Program-made: the position numbers and the translations under genes
Assembly (NCBI RefSeq): GCF_900188275.1
Contig: NZ_FZNY01000007.1
Coordinates: 62,001 to 126,000 of the forward strand
DNA length: 64,000 nt
Source: Dokdonia pacifica
Lineage (GTDB): Bacteria; Bacteroidota; Bacteroidia; Flavobacteriales; Flavobacteriaceae
Direction: 5' to 3'
Notes under the pieces: generated by a model
What the model saw: the letters and a program-made list of their open reading frames with translations, nothing else
Told to the model about the DNA's origin: nothing
Databases searched by the model: none
Shown: positions 35,979-45,045 of the stretch, piece after piece
How the letters are laid out: each line of letters starts with the position of its first letter
Position numbering within the stretch: the stretch's first letter is position 1

Positions 35979-37832
35979 CTATGATTTTACAAAAACAATT
36001 TTTTCTGCTTCTTTTTCTATTCTAGCTTTAAAGAAAGCTTTTAAATCTAAATATCTATCAAATGGAAATACACTCGTATTAATTTCATATTTAGATGCTA
36101 TTTGAATAAAATTAGCATTTTGAGAAAGGTTTAAAGAAAATGAACCTAAATTATCTGGTAGTCTTATACTTAATGATTGCGGTATACTTTCAACTTGATA
36201 CCCTTCAGGGACTATTATTTTAATAATTCCTCTTTTTCTTTTTGGAAATCCAAAATCAATAGGGTACTTACGTTCTTCTTTGAGAAAAGGGTTTTCTTCC
36301 AATCCCATAAAAAACATAGGAGAAACATATAATTTATCTCCTATTTCATCTACTACATTTTCCATTTCAAAATCAAAAGATACTGTAGTGACATTATTCA
36401 CATCATCATTACTATCTATAGCAACTTCATCTATCATACAATTTGAAGTTTCATAAGGAACGATATTTTTAATATTCTTTTCACTTAAATCTTCTACATA
36501 AGATTGTATATCCATAGAGTAATGACCTGTAGATTTTTCTCTTGCATCTCCACTTACAACAAGGTCTTCATCTATAGTAACATTGATCATAGTGTCTTTA
36601 GATGAAAAAGCTGTTTTTGTCAAATCTATCCAAAAAAGGTTGTCTTTATCTTTCAAAACATATCCTTGCCAGTTTAACAGTTTTTCTGCAATCATACGAT
36701 AACTTGAATCATCTTGCGCAAGATCAAAAACTTTTCTTTCTCCATTGATAACAGCAGTAGCTAGCACATAATTAAAAGCTTCTACACTAGGGGTCATAGG
36801 AATCCCATTTGCTTTTGTAGATGCAAGAACTGGGTCTGCCTCAATACCTATACTTCTAAGCATAGAGATAAACAACCCGTTTACATCTCCATTATCTCCC
36901 TCTTTTTTCTTGAAAGTATCTCTAGAACTATTATTATCTGAAATAAACCCATATCGCCCATTCCATTTTATTTCTTTCTTGAGATAATTATAAATAAGTT
37001 TTGCTTGTTTTTCTTGATCTTTTTCACCCCCCAATAAAGCTTCCACATCATCATCATACGATTTTATAGCTTTAAACGTTCTCTGAAAATCATCTAATTC
37101 CAACAAAAACTTTCCAATATCTTCAAACGAACTTAGTTTTAAAAAATCCTGAAAACCTGTAAACTTAAATTGAATTTTAGACCTAAAAAGGTCCATATCA
37201 TACACATAGTTTTCTTCCTCAAGAGGTGCAACATCTGATGCTGTAATTGTGGTTGTTTTACCACTTTGCTTTCTAGAAACCAGCAAAAAAGATCTTGGGT
37301 TTTGAAGGATTTTATAATTTGTTTCTGTATTATTTCGTATGATTAGATTAAGCCTTTTTATTGGAATATTATATTGCATATCAATATCAGAAACCGTAGA
37401 TCGTGTTGCTTTATATTTGAATTCCAGAACACTTCCTACACTTACCTTAGGGAAGGTAAACTTTCTAATCTTAACTCCTTTTACCACCTCATCTTCAAAC
37501 ACAAGCTTTCTGTTTAGCTCTGTTTTTTCAATCTTGCCATCTACAATATTGTAAGTAGCTCCTTCTACTTTCTGGACATTAGGGTATGGAATAGAAACTG
37601 TGGCATAATCATATCCATTTTCAGTAAGGATTTTATAACGTTCTTTAACAATCACATATTCCCCAACCTGAACTTCTACAGATCTATACAGAATAACAGC
37701 ATCTGCTTCTGGAAATTTAAAATCCTTTTCAGCACTTATCTCATCCATTTTTACTTCTCCAAATTTATAGAGCTGAGCATGAACAGTTAAACCCGTAATA
37801 AGAAATAAGTAAATAATAAAATTCTTTAACAT
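35979..37832 (-). CDS. DUF3857/transglutaminase-like protein, catalytically degenerate (copy 2 of 4)
   Basis: A 617-residue exported protein (signal ending TVHAQ). The DUF3857 domain is followed by a transglutaminase-like core in which the Cys position is Asn314 (EGDNGDVN), the His is Tyr355 (AFNYVLA) and the Asp is kept (VFDLA, Asp370). It shares VLASTKxNGIPxxPS with copies 3 and 4. It is 11 bp after copy 1 and probably co-transcribed. Confidence 0.87.
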   Translation of the reverse strand: MLKNFIIYLFLITGLTVHAQLYKFGEVKMDEISAEKDFKFPEADAVILYRSVEVQVGEYVIVKERYKILTENGYDYATVSIPYPNVQKVEGATYNIVDGKIEKTELNRKLVFEDEVVKGVKIRKFTFPKVSVGSVLEFKYKATRSTVSDIDMQYNIPIKRLNLIIRNNTETNYKILQNPRSFLLVSRKQSGKTTTITASDVAPLEEENYVYDMDLFRSKIQFKFTGFQDFLKLSSFEDIGKFLLELDDFQRTFKAIKSYDDDVEALLGGEKDQEKQAKLIYNYLKKEIKWNGRYGFISDNNSSRDTFKKKEGDNGDVNGLFISMLRSIGIEADPVLASTKANGIPMTPSVEAFNYVLATAVINGERKVFDLAQDDSSYRMIAEKLLNWQGYVLKDKDNLFWIDLTKTAFSSKDTMINVTIDEDLVVSGDAREKSTGHYSMDIQSYVEDLSEKNIKNIVPYETSNCMIDEVAIDSNDDVNNVTTVSFDFEMENVVDEIGDKLYVSPMFFMGLEENPFLKEERKYPIDFGFPKRKRGIIKIIVPEGYQVESIPQSLSIRLPDNLGSFSLNLSQNANFIQIASKYEINTSVFPFDRYLDLKAFFKARIEKEAEKIVFVKS

Positions 37833-37843
37833 TAGTATGATGG

Positions 37844-39745
37844 TTATTTGGTTAGTATAATTTTTTGATTATCTCCTTTAGCTATTTTTCTTCTAAAGGA
37901 TCTATATGCCTTATATTGGTCTTTAGGGTACATACCTTCTTGGACTTTCAAATATCGTTTATACGTCAAGTCTCCATTTTCTTCCTTAACAATAGACATC
38001 GTATATTCTCCAAAATCTGATACTACCTGAATGGGCTCTGGTACAAACTTTACATTCATACCTTCTGGTAATTTTATCGTAACCTCATCTTCATAGTTAT
38101 AGCTTCTGGATATCACCAAAGGCTGTTTTCTATCTTTATAACGTGTAGGGATATAGTTCGATCGTGTTACAAAATTTGCAGGTAAAATCATTTCTTCACC
38201 TACATATGTAGCATAAGAATCTGCACTAAACGTAACGTCTTCTTTAAAGACAACCTCATCTTTATTATTATCTAGTTGAATATCTATCAGTTTTAGATTA
38301 TTGATATAGTCCCAGTATTCTTTATAGTATTCATTTTTATCTTTTGCATCTAAAAACTCAAGTCCAAAATGACTTCCATATAATATCCCTGTAGATTCTA
38401 GATGTACATCTCCTTCTATAGCTCCAGCTTCATTTACAGTAACTACACCTGTAGTAAGAAGTTTATTTTCCTCAAGATCATATTTTTTTGTTTTCATGAT
38501 TTTTCCTCCTTCTGGAGTAATCACTAATGCATTCCTATCATCTGTAGATGCGCCAATATAACCAAAGGGGGTTTGCTGACTTGTACATTCCAACCAAACC
38601 ATTTCTTCATCATTAGGAACCGCTAGAATCACATGATTTCCCTGAATAGATGTAAAATCTGGTGTAATATCTTCTTTTTCAGAACTTGAATTAATCACCG
38701 TATAGTAAGAAGGAATTTCTGCAACATCCATCAATGCCTTTGTATAATTAGTAAGTGCCTTACAATCTCCGTATCCTAACTGATCTACATCATTTGCGAG
38801 CATTGGTTTCCATCCCCCAATTCCTATTTGAACACTAATATATCGTGTTCTATTTTGCATATACTCGTAGACAATCTTAGCCTTATCAATAGCAGTAGGA
38901 GCGTCTTTTGTCAATGCTAAAATTTCTTTTCGTGTAGCTTCAGAAACTTCTTTTGTTTCACTTAGTAGGCTCTCATTCATCCATTTACCAAAACTATTCC
39001 AATCATCACCAATGCCTTGCACACCTTTAAGTTCAAAATGATTTAATCCAAACTGAATTTTTGGCACAATGCCAGAAATAGTGAGCCCTTGATTTTCAGG
39101 AACAACAGCTTTCACATTTGTTGCTTCCACAACAATTTTACCTGTCAATTCATTAATCTTCAACACACTATCATCATCATTATATACTTTATACTTAAGC
39201 TCTAATTCCGGTAATACTTCTATGGTGTATAGACTTTTTAATGTACTTGTATAGTAATCTTGAGCAGCATAAAATGGGCTTATAAAAGCAGTAGTTTTTG
39301 ATTCTACTTCAGATTCAAAAACAATTGTATATGGATATTCATCTGGAGTATAATCTGCAAACATGATTCTAGACTCAGAATAAAGTGTCCCGCCTTCTAC
39401 GGCGCTTACATCATTAAAATCTCTTTTCTTAACCTCTTTTATTTTTTCGCCATTTTTATCATAAACAGTAATTCCAATATCTTTAATCTTCATATTGTCA
39501 TCATAATACTCATAGGCATTTACAGCTCTATTCCCATTTTTATTAAGAACTGTGATTACTTGATAAGTATTCACTATTTGCTTATCAATAGCAGGAATGT
39601 TTACAGATATTCTTTCATCTATAATAATACTATTTGCATCCTTTTTAAGGTCTTCAGGTATCGTATTACTTGAAAAGTTAAATGAATTTTGAGCAATAAG
39701 AAGTGTAGATTGCAGTAGTATGCAACATAAGATTAATAAACGCAT
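37844..39745 (-). CDS. DUF3857/transglutaminase protein, intact core (copy 1 of 4)
   Basis: A 633-residue exported protein (signal ending LLIAQ) and the only copy with an intact-looking triad: Cys328 in GYGDCKALTNYTKALM, His371 in GNHVILA and an acidic Glu386 in WLECTS (Asp in most relatives). The N-terminal DUF3857 domain includes FADYTPDEYPYTIVFESE and the C-terminal beta domain has KLPEGMNVKFVPEP. It may hydrolyse or crosslink peptides at the envelope; substrate unknown. It heads the array, 50 bp after dtd. Confidence 0.88.
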   Translation of the reverse strand: MRLLILCCILLQSTLLIAQNSFNFSSNTIPEDLKKDANSIIIDERISVNIPAIDKQIVNTYQVITVLNKNGNRAVNAYEYYDDNMKIKDIGITVYDKNGEKIKEVKKRDFNDVSAVEGGTLYSESRIMFADYTPDEYPYTIVFESEVESKTTAFISPFYAAQDYYTSTLKSLYTIEVLPELELKYKVYNDDDSVLKINELTGKIVVEATNVKAVVPENQGLTISGIVPKIQFGLNHFELKGVQGIGDDWNSFGKWMNESLLSETKEVSEATRKEILALTKDAPTAIDKAKIVYEYMQNRTRYISVQIGIGGWKPMLANDVDQLGYGDCKALTNYTKALMDVAEIPSYYTVINSSSEKEDITPDFTSIQGNHVILAVPNDEEMVWLECTSQQTPFGYIGASTDDRNALVITPEGGKIMKTKKYDLEENKLLTTGVVTVNEAGAIEGDVHLESTGILYGSHFGLEFLDAKDKNEYYKEYWDYINNLKLIDIQLDNNKDEVVFKEDVTFSADSYATYVGEEMILPANFVTRSNYIPTRYKDRKQPLVISRSYNYEDEVTIKLPEGMNVKFVPEPIQVVSDFGEYTMSIVKEENGDLTYKRYLKVQEGMYPKDQYKAYRSFRRKIAKGDNQKIILTK

Positions 39746-39795
39746 TTCCCCTTTTTTGGGGTTAATATAAAGCTACTTACAGAGATAGCAAAAAT

Positions 39796-40248
39796 TTATT
39801 GTTTGTTTTTTGAGTCTATGGTAATCGTAACAGGTCCATCGTTTAGTAACCTTACTTTCATATCGGCTCCAAACTCTCCTGTGTATACTTCTTTAGTATG
39901 CTTTCGCGAAAGCGTACTTATAAAATTTTCATACAAAGGAATCGCTACTTCTGGTCGAGCAGCCTCTAAAAATGAGGGGCGATTTCCTTTTTTTGTACTA
40001 GCATGTAATGTAAACTGACTAATCACTAAAAGGTCTCCATCAATATCTTTTACAGAAAGATTCATAGCCCCATTAGCATCACTAAAAATTCGTAATCCTA
40101 TAATTTTATTAGTTAGCCACTCTATATCTTCTTGTGTGTCTTCATGAGTGATTCCTAGTAAAATCAAAAAACCCTTCTCTATACTCGATTTTACCTGATC
40201 ATTAATAGTCACAGACGCTTCAGAAACACGTTGTATAATTATTTTCAT
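39796..40248 (-). CDS. dtd: D-aminoacyl-tRNA deacylase
   Basis: A 150-residue proofreading enzyme that removes D-amino acids (and Gly-tRNA-Ala mischarges) from tRNA. MKIIIQRVSEASVTI is the N-terminal strand; SQFTLHASTKKGNRPSFLEAARPE contains the active-site segment, and FGADMKVRLLNDGPVTITIDS the Gly-cisPro-like C-terminal motif NDGPVT. An exact palindrome copy is embedded at 39900, encoding LSRK in YENFISTLSRKHTKEVYTG; relatives have only about one residue fewer here, so it is not a large insertion. It is 3 bp downstream of rsgA. Confidence 0.95.
   Translation of the reverse strand: MKIIIQRVSEASVTINDQVKSSIEKGFLILLGITHEDTQEDIEWLTNKIIGLRIFSDANGAMNLSVKDIDGDLLVISQFTLHASTKKGNRPSFLEAARPEVAIPLYENFISTLSRKHTKEVYTGEFGADMKVRLLNDGPVTITIDSKNKQ
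39900..39913. repeat. Dispersed palindrome GCTTTCGCGAAAGC, exact copy inside dtd
   Basis: In the Leu-Ser-Arg-Lys frame of dtd. The right flank GTAC keeps part of the wider symmetry. Confidence 0.95.
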
Positions 40249-40251
40249 AAC

Positions 40252-41202
40252 TTAATGAGATGCATATTGATCTTTTCGGTATTGCTCTTCATCTCCTTCC
40301 ATAATTTGCACATAACTTTTGTAACGAGACCAATGCAATTCATCATTATCTAATGCATCTTTTATAGCACATTTAGGCTCTTCCAAGTGTAGACAATTAT
40401 TAAACTTACACTCGCTTTTTAATGCAAAAAATTCTGGAAAATAGTTTCCAATTTCTTCTCGTTCCATATCAACAATCCCAAATCCTTTAATTCCTGGAGT
40501 ATCAATTATTTTTGCATCAAAATTAAGATCATACATCTCTGCAAAGGTAGTTGTATGCTGACCTTGCATATGTTGCTCACTAATTGCTTTGGTTTTAAGG
40601 TTAAGGTCAGGCTCTATAGCATTAACAAGGGTAGATTTACCTACACCGCTATGCCCTGTAAACATATTTACCTTGCCTTCCATTTGTTTTTTAACGGCAT
40701 CAATATTGGTTTCTTTCAAAGCAGAAATACCCATGCACTCATACCCTATCTCTCGATACATTGCTGCTAGGAATTTAATTTCAAGCAGCTCATCTTCTGT
40801 ATACGTATCTATCTTATTAAAAAGTAATATGGCATGTATTCCATATGCCTCTGCAGTAATTAGAAATCTATCAATAAAAGCGGTAAACGTAGGTGGATTG
40901 TTTAATGTAACGAGTAAAAAAACTTGATCTATATTTGATGCAATGATATGTGTTTGCTTAGATAAGTTTACCGATTTACGGATTATATAATTTTCTCTTT
41001 CTTGAATATGAGTAATAACACCTGTCGCGACATCACTTTTTGTATCAAGGTCAAAGTCTACAACATCTCCTACTGCGACTGGATTTGTACTCTTTATTCC
41101 TTTGATACGAAATTTACCTTTAATTCTACACTCATACCATTGCCCATCGTCTGTCTTTACGGTGTACCAACTTCCAGTAGATTTATATACAATTCCTGTC
41201 AT
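40252..41202 (-). CDS. rsgA: Ribosome small-subunit GTPase RsgA
   Basis: A 316-residue circularly permuted GTPase that helps late 30S maturation. An N-terminal OB-fold is followed by the G4-like LLFNKIDTY, then the G1 P-loop GHSGVGKST, then G3 DTPGIKGFG, and a zinc-binding tail with CKFNNCLHLEEPKC (Cys, Cys, His, Cys). The order G4-G1-G3 is diagnostic. A -7 element TATTTTTG lies at 41218-41225 on the minus strand. Confidence 0.95.
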   Translation of the reverse strand: MTGIVYKSTGSWYTVKTDDGQWYECRIKGKFRIKGIKSTNPVAVGDVVDFDLDTKSDVATGVITHIQERENYIIRKSVNLSKQTHIIASNIDQVFLLVTLNNPPTFTAFIDRFLITAEAYGIHAILLFNKIDTYTEDELLEIKFLAAMYREIGYECMGISALKETNIDAVKKQMEGKVNMFTGHSGVGKSTLVNAIEPDLNLKTKAISEQHMQGQHTTTFAEMYDLNFDAKIIDTPGIKGFGIVDMEREEIGNYFPEFFALKSECKFNNCLHLEEPKCAIKDALDNDELHWSRYKSYVQIMEGDEEQYRKDQYASH

Positions 41203-41217
41203 ACTTACTAATTATAG

Positions 41218-41225
41218 CAAAAATA
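41218..41225 (-). promoter_or_regulatory. -7 element (TATTTTTG) for rsgA-dtd
   Basis: A perfect TAnnTTTG on the minus strand, 15 bp before the rsgA ATG. No good -33 TTG at the expected distance. Confidence 0.45.
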
Positions 41226-41289
41226 GTTACTTTTTACATACGAATTGATTTAATTTGCTTTTGTAAAAACCATTTAAATACAATTCATT

Positions 41290-41745
41290 ATGAAAAAAAT
41301 CTTACTAGCATTCGCTTTTGTTTCATTATTATCACTAGATATTCAAGCACAGCAGTATGAAGTAAAAATTGTAACTTCTATAGAATCTATCGTACCTAAT
41401 GGATTAGGTCGTAGCCGCCTTGTATCTGCAAATGACGCTAGAGACTATAAAGAGTTTACAACTACACAAACCGAAGAAGACAATAGCCGTAACAAATCAA
41501 AAAGAGCAGAAATTAGAGTAAAAGGTTTTGATGAAACAAAACTTTTAAACTTTTATAACCTTGGAGGTATTCGTTTTCAGAACATTGCATCTAATGACGC
41601 ACTTATCGAATCAAAGATTAACGATATGTTAGCTCAAGGATGGGATCTTGCTTTTGTTGCTAGTGCTGTAGAAAGTGAAGGTGGAAAAGGAGATGGAAAA
41701 GGTATTTTCATTACTAGATACATCTTTAAAAGATTAAAACAATAG
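41290..41745 (+). CDS. Exported protein of unknown function
   Basis: A 151-residue protein with a signal peptide (ending DIQAQ). I recognise no domain. The mature part contains VKIVTSIESIVPNGLGRSRLVS, a charged segment (EEDNSRNKSKRAEIR), and ends FITRYIFKRLKQ. The pattern NLGGIRFQNIASNDALIESKINDMLAQGWDLAFV suggests a small alpha/beta domain; DUF4177-like folds share a 'GW.L..V' feature, but this is only a resemblance. It is followed by a long terminator shared with the aromatic operon. Confidence 0.7.
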   Translation: MKKILLAFAFVSLLSLDIQAQQYEVKIVTSIESIVPNGLGRSRLVSANDARDYKEFTTTQTEEDNSRNKSKRAEIRVKGFDETKLLNFYNLGGIRFQNIASNDALIESKINDMLAQGWDLAFVASAVESEGGKGDGKGIFITRYIFKRLKQ

Positions 41746-41781
41746 TAACGATTAGAAACTTTTTCTAAACGAGTATAAAGT

Positions 41782-41823
41782 AAAGCGTCCAATATGATTT
41801 TAATATATCATATTGGACGCTTT
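41782..41823. terminator. Bidirectional terminator between convergent genes
   Basis: A 17-bp stem AAAGCGTCCAATATGAT and complement with an 8-nt loop. It serves the exported-protein gene (plus) and the aromatic operon (minus). Confidence 0.88.
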
Positions 41824-41854
41824 TATTATAGATACAATCTCAAAGAATATATTC

Positions 41855-42940
41855 TTATTTTGAATGCGCTATTTTTTGTTGATGATTAATAGATTCCTGG
41901 TGTATTGCTTTGAACACTCTAAGAATAAACTCCTCACTAAGGTTATTTTGCTCCCCTTCAAGAATCATTTTTCCTAAAATTTCATTCCAACGTTTTGTTT
42001 GCAGTATCGCTACATTATTATCTTTCTTAAGATGTCCTATTTGGTCTGCAATCTTCATACGTTTTCCTAAAGATTCTATAAGCTGATGATCTACCACATC
42101 TATCTGTGTACGTAGGGTATTAATTTTATTATTATACTCTACCTCACTTCCTTCTACCTTTCTAATTTTAAGATCAATCATCATTTGGATTAATGTATCC
42201 GGAGTAATTTGCTGTGCAGCATCACTCCATGCATTATCTGGATCATAATGTGTTTCTACCATTAAACCGTCGTAATTCAGATCTAATGCAGTCTGGCTCA
42301 GGTCATGAATAATATCACGACGTCCCGCTATATGAGAAGGATCTAAAATCAATGGCAGATCTGGAAAACGATTTTGAAGATCAATCGCTATTTGCCATTC
42401 AGGATTATTTCTATAACGTGTTTTCTCATAGGTAGAAAACCCTCTATGTATAACTCCTAAATTTTTAATATCTGCTGTATAAAAACGTTCTACAGCTCCT
42501 AACCATAATGATAAATCTGGATTAACAGGATTTTTTATCAATACTGTTTTATCAGTTCCTTTAAGTGCATCTGCTATATCTTGCACAATAAAAGGAGACA
42601 CTGTAGTACGAGCTCCAATCCATAAAATATCTACATCATGCTCTAAAGCAAGTTCTACATGATTTGCATTTGCCACTTCTGTCGTGGTAAGCATTCCTGT
42701 TTCTTGTTTTGCTTTTTGTAGCCATTTTAATCCCAAGGCACCTACCCCTTCAAAATTACCTGGTCGTGTACGAGGTTTCCAAATACCCGCTCTTAATACA
42801 GTAGCATCCGTATCTTTAAGTTGATGTGCAATTTTTAATAACTGCTCTTCTGTTTCGGCGCTACATGGTCCAGCTATTACAAGTGGATGATCTAAACCAA
42901 AAGCATCCAACCAATTTCTAAGTTCTTTCTTATTCTCCAT
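41855..42940 (-). CDS. Bifunctional DAHP synthase / chorismate mutase
   Basis: A 361-residue fusion. Residues about 1-260 are a KDO8P-type DAHP synthase joining PEP and erythrose 4-phosphate (VIAGPCSAETEEQ, LRAGIWKPRTRPGNFEG, LIKNPVNPDLSLWLGA, LILDPSHIAGRR, ETHYDPDNAWSDA). Residues about 270-350 are an AroQ-type chorismate mutase (NTLRTQIDVVDHQLIESLGKRMKIADQIGHLK). The fusion puts pathway entry and the Phe/Tyr branch point in one polypeptide; in relatives the mutase domain allows feedback by prephenate. It is the last gene of the pheA operon. Confidence 0.95.
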   Translation of the reverse strand: MENKKELRNWLDAFGLDHPLVIAGPCSAETEEQLLKIAHQLKDTDATVLRAGIWKPRTRPGNFEGVGALGLKWLQKAKQETGMLTTTEVANANHVELALEHDVDILWIGARTTVSPFIVQDIADALKGTDKTVLIKNPVNPDLSLWLGAVERFYTADIKNLGVIHRGFSTYEKTRYRNNPEWQIAIDLQNRFPDLPLILDPSHIAGRRDIIHDLSQTALDLNYDGLMVETHYDPDNAWSDAAQQITPDTLIQMMIDLKIRKVEGSEVEYNNKINTLRTQIDVVDHQLIESLGKRMKIADQIGHLKKDNNVAILQTKRWNEILGKMILEGEQNNLSEEFILRVFKAIHQESINHQQKIAHSK

Positions 42941-42968
42941 AGTATTACAAATTTATACCTCTTCAGGC

Positions 42969-43820
42969 TTATTCTATTCCTTTTAATATTTCTTTAATAT
43001 GATTTGTATTTTCCATTTCTTTATGCACTCCCGTAAAATTATCTTCTTGCATTAATTTTTTAAAATGTGTCAGATTAGAAATATACTCATCTAGTGTTTC
43101 TAAAATGTTCTTCTTATTCTGTTTAAATATGGAGGTCCATGTAACGGGGTTACTTTTTGCAAGTCTTACGGTAGACGCAAAACCACTCCCTGCCATATCA
43201 AAAATATCTCGTTCGTTTTTCTCTTTATCGATCACTGTTTTTCCTAACATAAATGCACTTATATGCGATAAGTGTGATACATATGCAATATGCTTATCAT
43301 GAGACACGGGGTCCATATATCGAATACGCATCCCTATAGACGTAAATAATTGCAAAGCCTTTTCTTGAAGTTTAAAACTTGTTTTCTCTACTTCGCAAAT
43401 AATATTAGTCTTACCTCGGTAAAGTCCTTCTATAGCTGCCATTGGACCAGAAAACTCGGTTCCAGCAATAGGATGACAAGCCAAGAAATTTCTTCTTTTT
43501 TCATGTGTGGTTACACAAGCACAAATAGATGCTTTTGTAGACCCCATATCTATCACTAGGGTTTGATCAGTTATTTGATCTAATACTTCTGGAAGTACTT
43601 TTACAGCAGTATCTACTGGAATAGAAAGCACTACCATATCTGCATCTTCTATGGTAGAAATAGTCGCCTCCTCATCAATCAATCCTATTCGTATAGCTTC
43701 CGTTATATGACTAGGTGTTGTGTCTATTCCAAAAATTTGCGCTTTTGGATAGCATTTTCTAAGGTCTTTTGCAAAAGAGCCTCCGATAAGTCCTATTCCT
43801 ATGATGTATATTTTTTCCAA
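42969..43820 (-). CDS. tyrA: Prephenate dehydrogenase
   Basis: A 283-residue NAD-dependent enzyme converting prephenate to 4-hydroxyphenylpyruvate for tyrosine. The NAD motif GIGLIGGSFAKDL begins near residue 8; IDMGSTK, CHPIAGTEFSGP and VSHLSHISAF contain the usual His residues of the active site. No fused mutase or ACT domain. It is 28 bp upstream of the DAHP synthase gene and 82 bp downstream of the aminotransferase, with a variant palindrome in the latter gap. Confidence 0.94.
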   Translation of the reverse strand: MEKIYIIGIGLIGGSFAKDLRKCYPKAQIFGIDTTPSHITEAIRIGLIDEEATISTIEDADMVVLSIPVDTAVKVLPEVLDQITDQTLVIDMGSTKASICACVTTHEKRRNFLACHPIAGTEFSGPMAAIEGLYRGKTNIICEVEKTSFKLQEKALQLFTSIGMRIRYMDPVSHDKHIAYVSHLSHISAFMLGKTVIDKEKNERDIFDMAGSGFASTVRLAKSNPVTWTSIFKQNKKNILETLDEYISNLTHFKKLMQEDNFTGVHKEMENTNHIKEILKGIE

Positions 43821-43884
43821 AAGTTATTCTTCTTTATATGCTTTATCGTTACTCTCTCCCTGTGGTCGTGAATCTCACAAGTTC

Positions 43885-43898
43885 GATTTCGCGAAAGC
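43885..43898. repeat. Variant of the dispersed palindrome (1 mismatch)
   Basis: GATTTCGCGAAAGC in the gap between tyrA and the aminotransferase gene. Confidence 0.75.
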
Positions 43899-43902
43899 GT
43901 TA

Positions 43903-45045
43903 TTAAAATCGATCTATAGCTTTTTGTATTTGATCTTCTGTCACGCATAAACTAAAACGTATGTAGCCAGCTCCTTGACTTCCAAAAATAGTTCCTGGTG
44001 TTATAAATACATGTTTTTCAAGCAATACCTCATCTATAAAAACCTCAGCATCTACCCCATCAGGAAGCTTTGCCCACACAAAAAGACCAACGCCATTTTT
44101 CTCATACGTACAGCCTAATTTTTCTACAAGTGTATAGATACGCTCACGACGTTTTCTATATATGGTATTCATTGAGTCAAACCAAGAGGCATCAAGTTGT
44201 AACGCTGCAATAGCGCCTTGCTGAATACCGTAAAACATCCCACTATCCATATTTGATTTTACTTTCAGAATATGACTTATATGTGCTTGACTTCCCATAA
44301 CCATACCTACACGCCAGCCTGCCATATTAAAACTCTTACTTAAAGAATTGAGTTCTAATGCAACATCTTTTGCGCCTGCTATAGAAAGAATAGATATTGG
44401 ATGCTCATTAAGGATAAAACTGTACGGATTATCATTTATAATAAGGATCTCATTTGCTTTTGCAAAAGCGATCAATTCTTCAAAAAAACCATCTTTTGCA
44501 GTGGCCCCTGTAGGCATATGCGGATAGTTCACCCACATGAGTTTCACTTCACTCAAGTCCTTTTTCTGTAAAGCATCGAGATCTGGTAACCAATGATTTG
44601 TTTCTTCCAAATCATAAAATACAGGGACCGCTTCTACCAATTTTGTAACGGCACTATACGTTGGATACCCAGGATTAGGAATTAACACCTTATCTCCTGC
44701 ATTCAGAAAGGCCATACTTATATGCATAATCCCTTCTTTAGATCCCATTAGAGGTAACACCTCTGTAGTTGCATCTACCAACACATTATAGTGTGTTTTA
44801 TAAAAAGCAGTCATTGCTTCTCGTAGTTCTGGAATTCCGGTATAGCTCTGATATTGGTGCACTTTAGGGTTTTCTAAAGCAGTATGCAAAGCAGTTACAA
44901 CCGCATCTGGCGCTGCTATATCAGGGCTTCCTATTCCCATATTTATGATAGGATGACCCGCAGCTTCTAAGGCACGTACTTCTTTTAGCTTTCGCGAAAA
45001 GTAATACTCCTTGGTCTCTTGTAATCTATTTGCTGGTTGTATCAT
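43903..45045 (-). CDS. Class I/II aminotransferase (aromatic branch)
   Basis: A 380-residue PLP-dependent fold-type I aminotransferase. The PLP lysine is in SLSKSFNMAGWRVGM; NDNPYSFI and YVRFSL-like SLCV near the C-terminus (YIRFSLCV) supply cofactor and carboxylate contacts. Its place between pheA and tyrA suggests it makes Phe and Tyr from phenylpyruvate and hydroxyphenylpyruvate; the sequence also resembles LL-DAP/aspartate-type aminotransferases, so specificity is inferred from context. The start overlaps pheA by 4 bp. A variant palindrome lies in its fifth-percentile codons (YYFSRKLKE). Confidence 0.9.
   Translation of the reverse strand: MIQPANRLQETKEYYFSRKLKEVRALEAAGHPIINMGIGSPDIAAPDAVVTALHTALENPKVHQYQSYTGIPELREAMTAFYKTHYNVLVDATTEVLPLMGSKEGIMHISMAFLNAGDKVLIPNPGYPTYSAVTKLVEAVPVFYDLEETNHWLPDLDALQKKDLSEVKLMWVNYPHMPTGATAKDGFFEELIAFAKANEILIINDNPYSFILNEHPISILSIAGAKDVALELNSLSKSFNMAGWRVGMVMGSQAHISHILKVKSNMDSGMFYGIQQGAIAALQLDASWFDSMNTIYRKRRERIYTLVEKLGCTYEKNGVGLFVWAKLPDGVDAEVFIDEVLLEKHVFITPGTIFGSQGAGYIRFSLCVTEDQIQKAIDRF
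44988..45001. repeat. Variant of the dispersed palindrome inside the aminotransferase gene (2 mismatches)
   Basis: GCTTTCGCGAAAAG, encoding FSRK in the same frame as the LSRK copies. Confidence 0.55.

Noticed and set aside
44456-44469. GCTTTTGCAAAAGC as another palindrome copy
   Set aside because: The centre differs (TTGCAA instead of TCGCGA) and it encodes an ordinary AFAKA helix in the aminotransferase in a different frame; likely chance.
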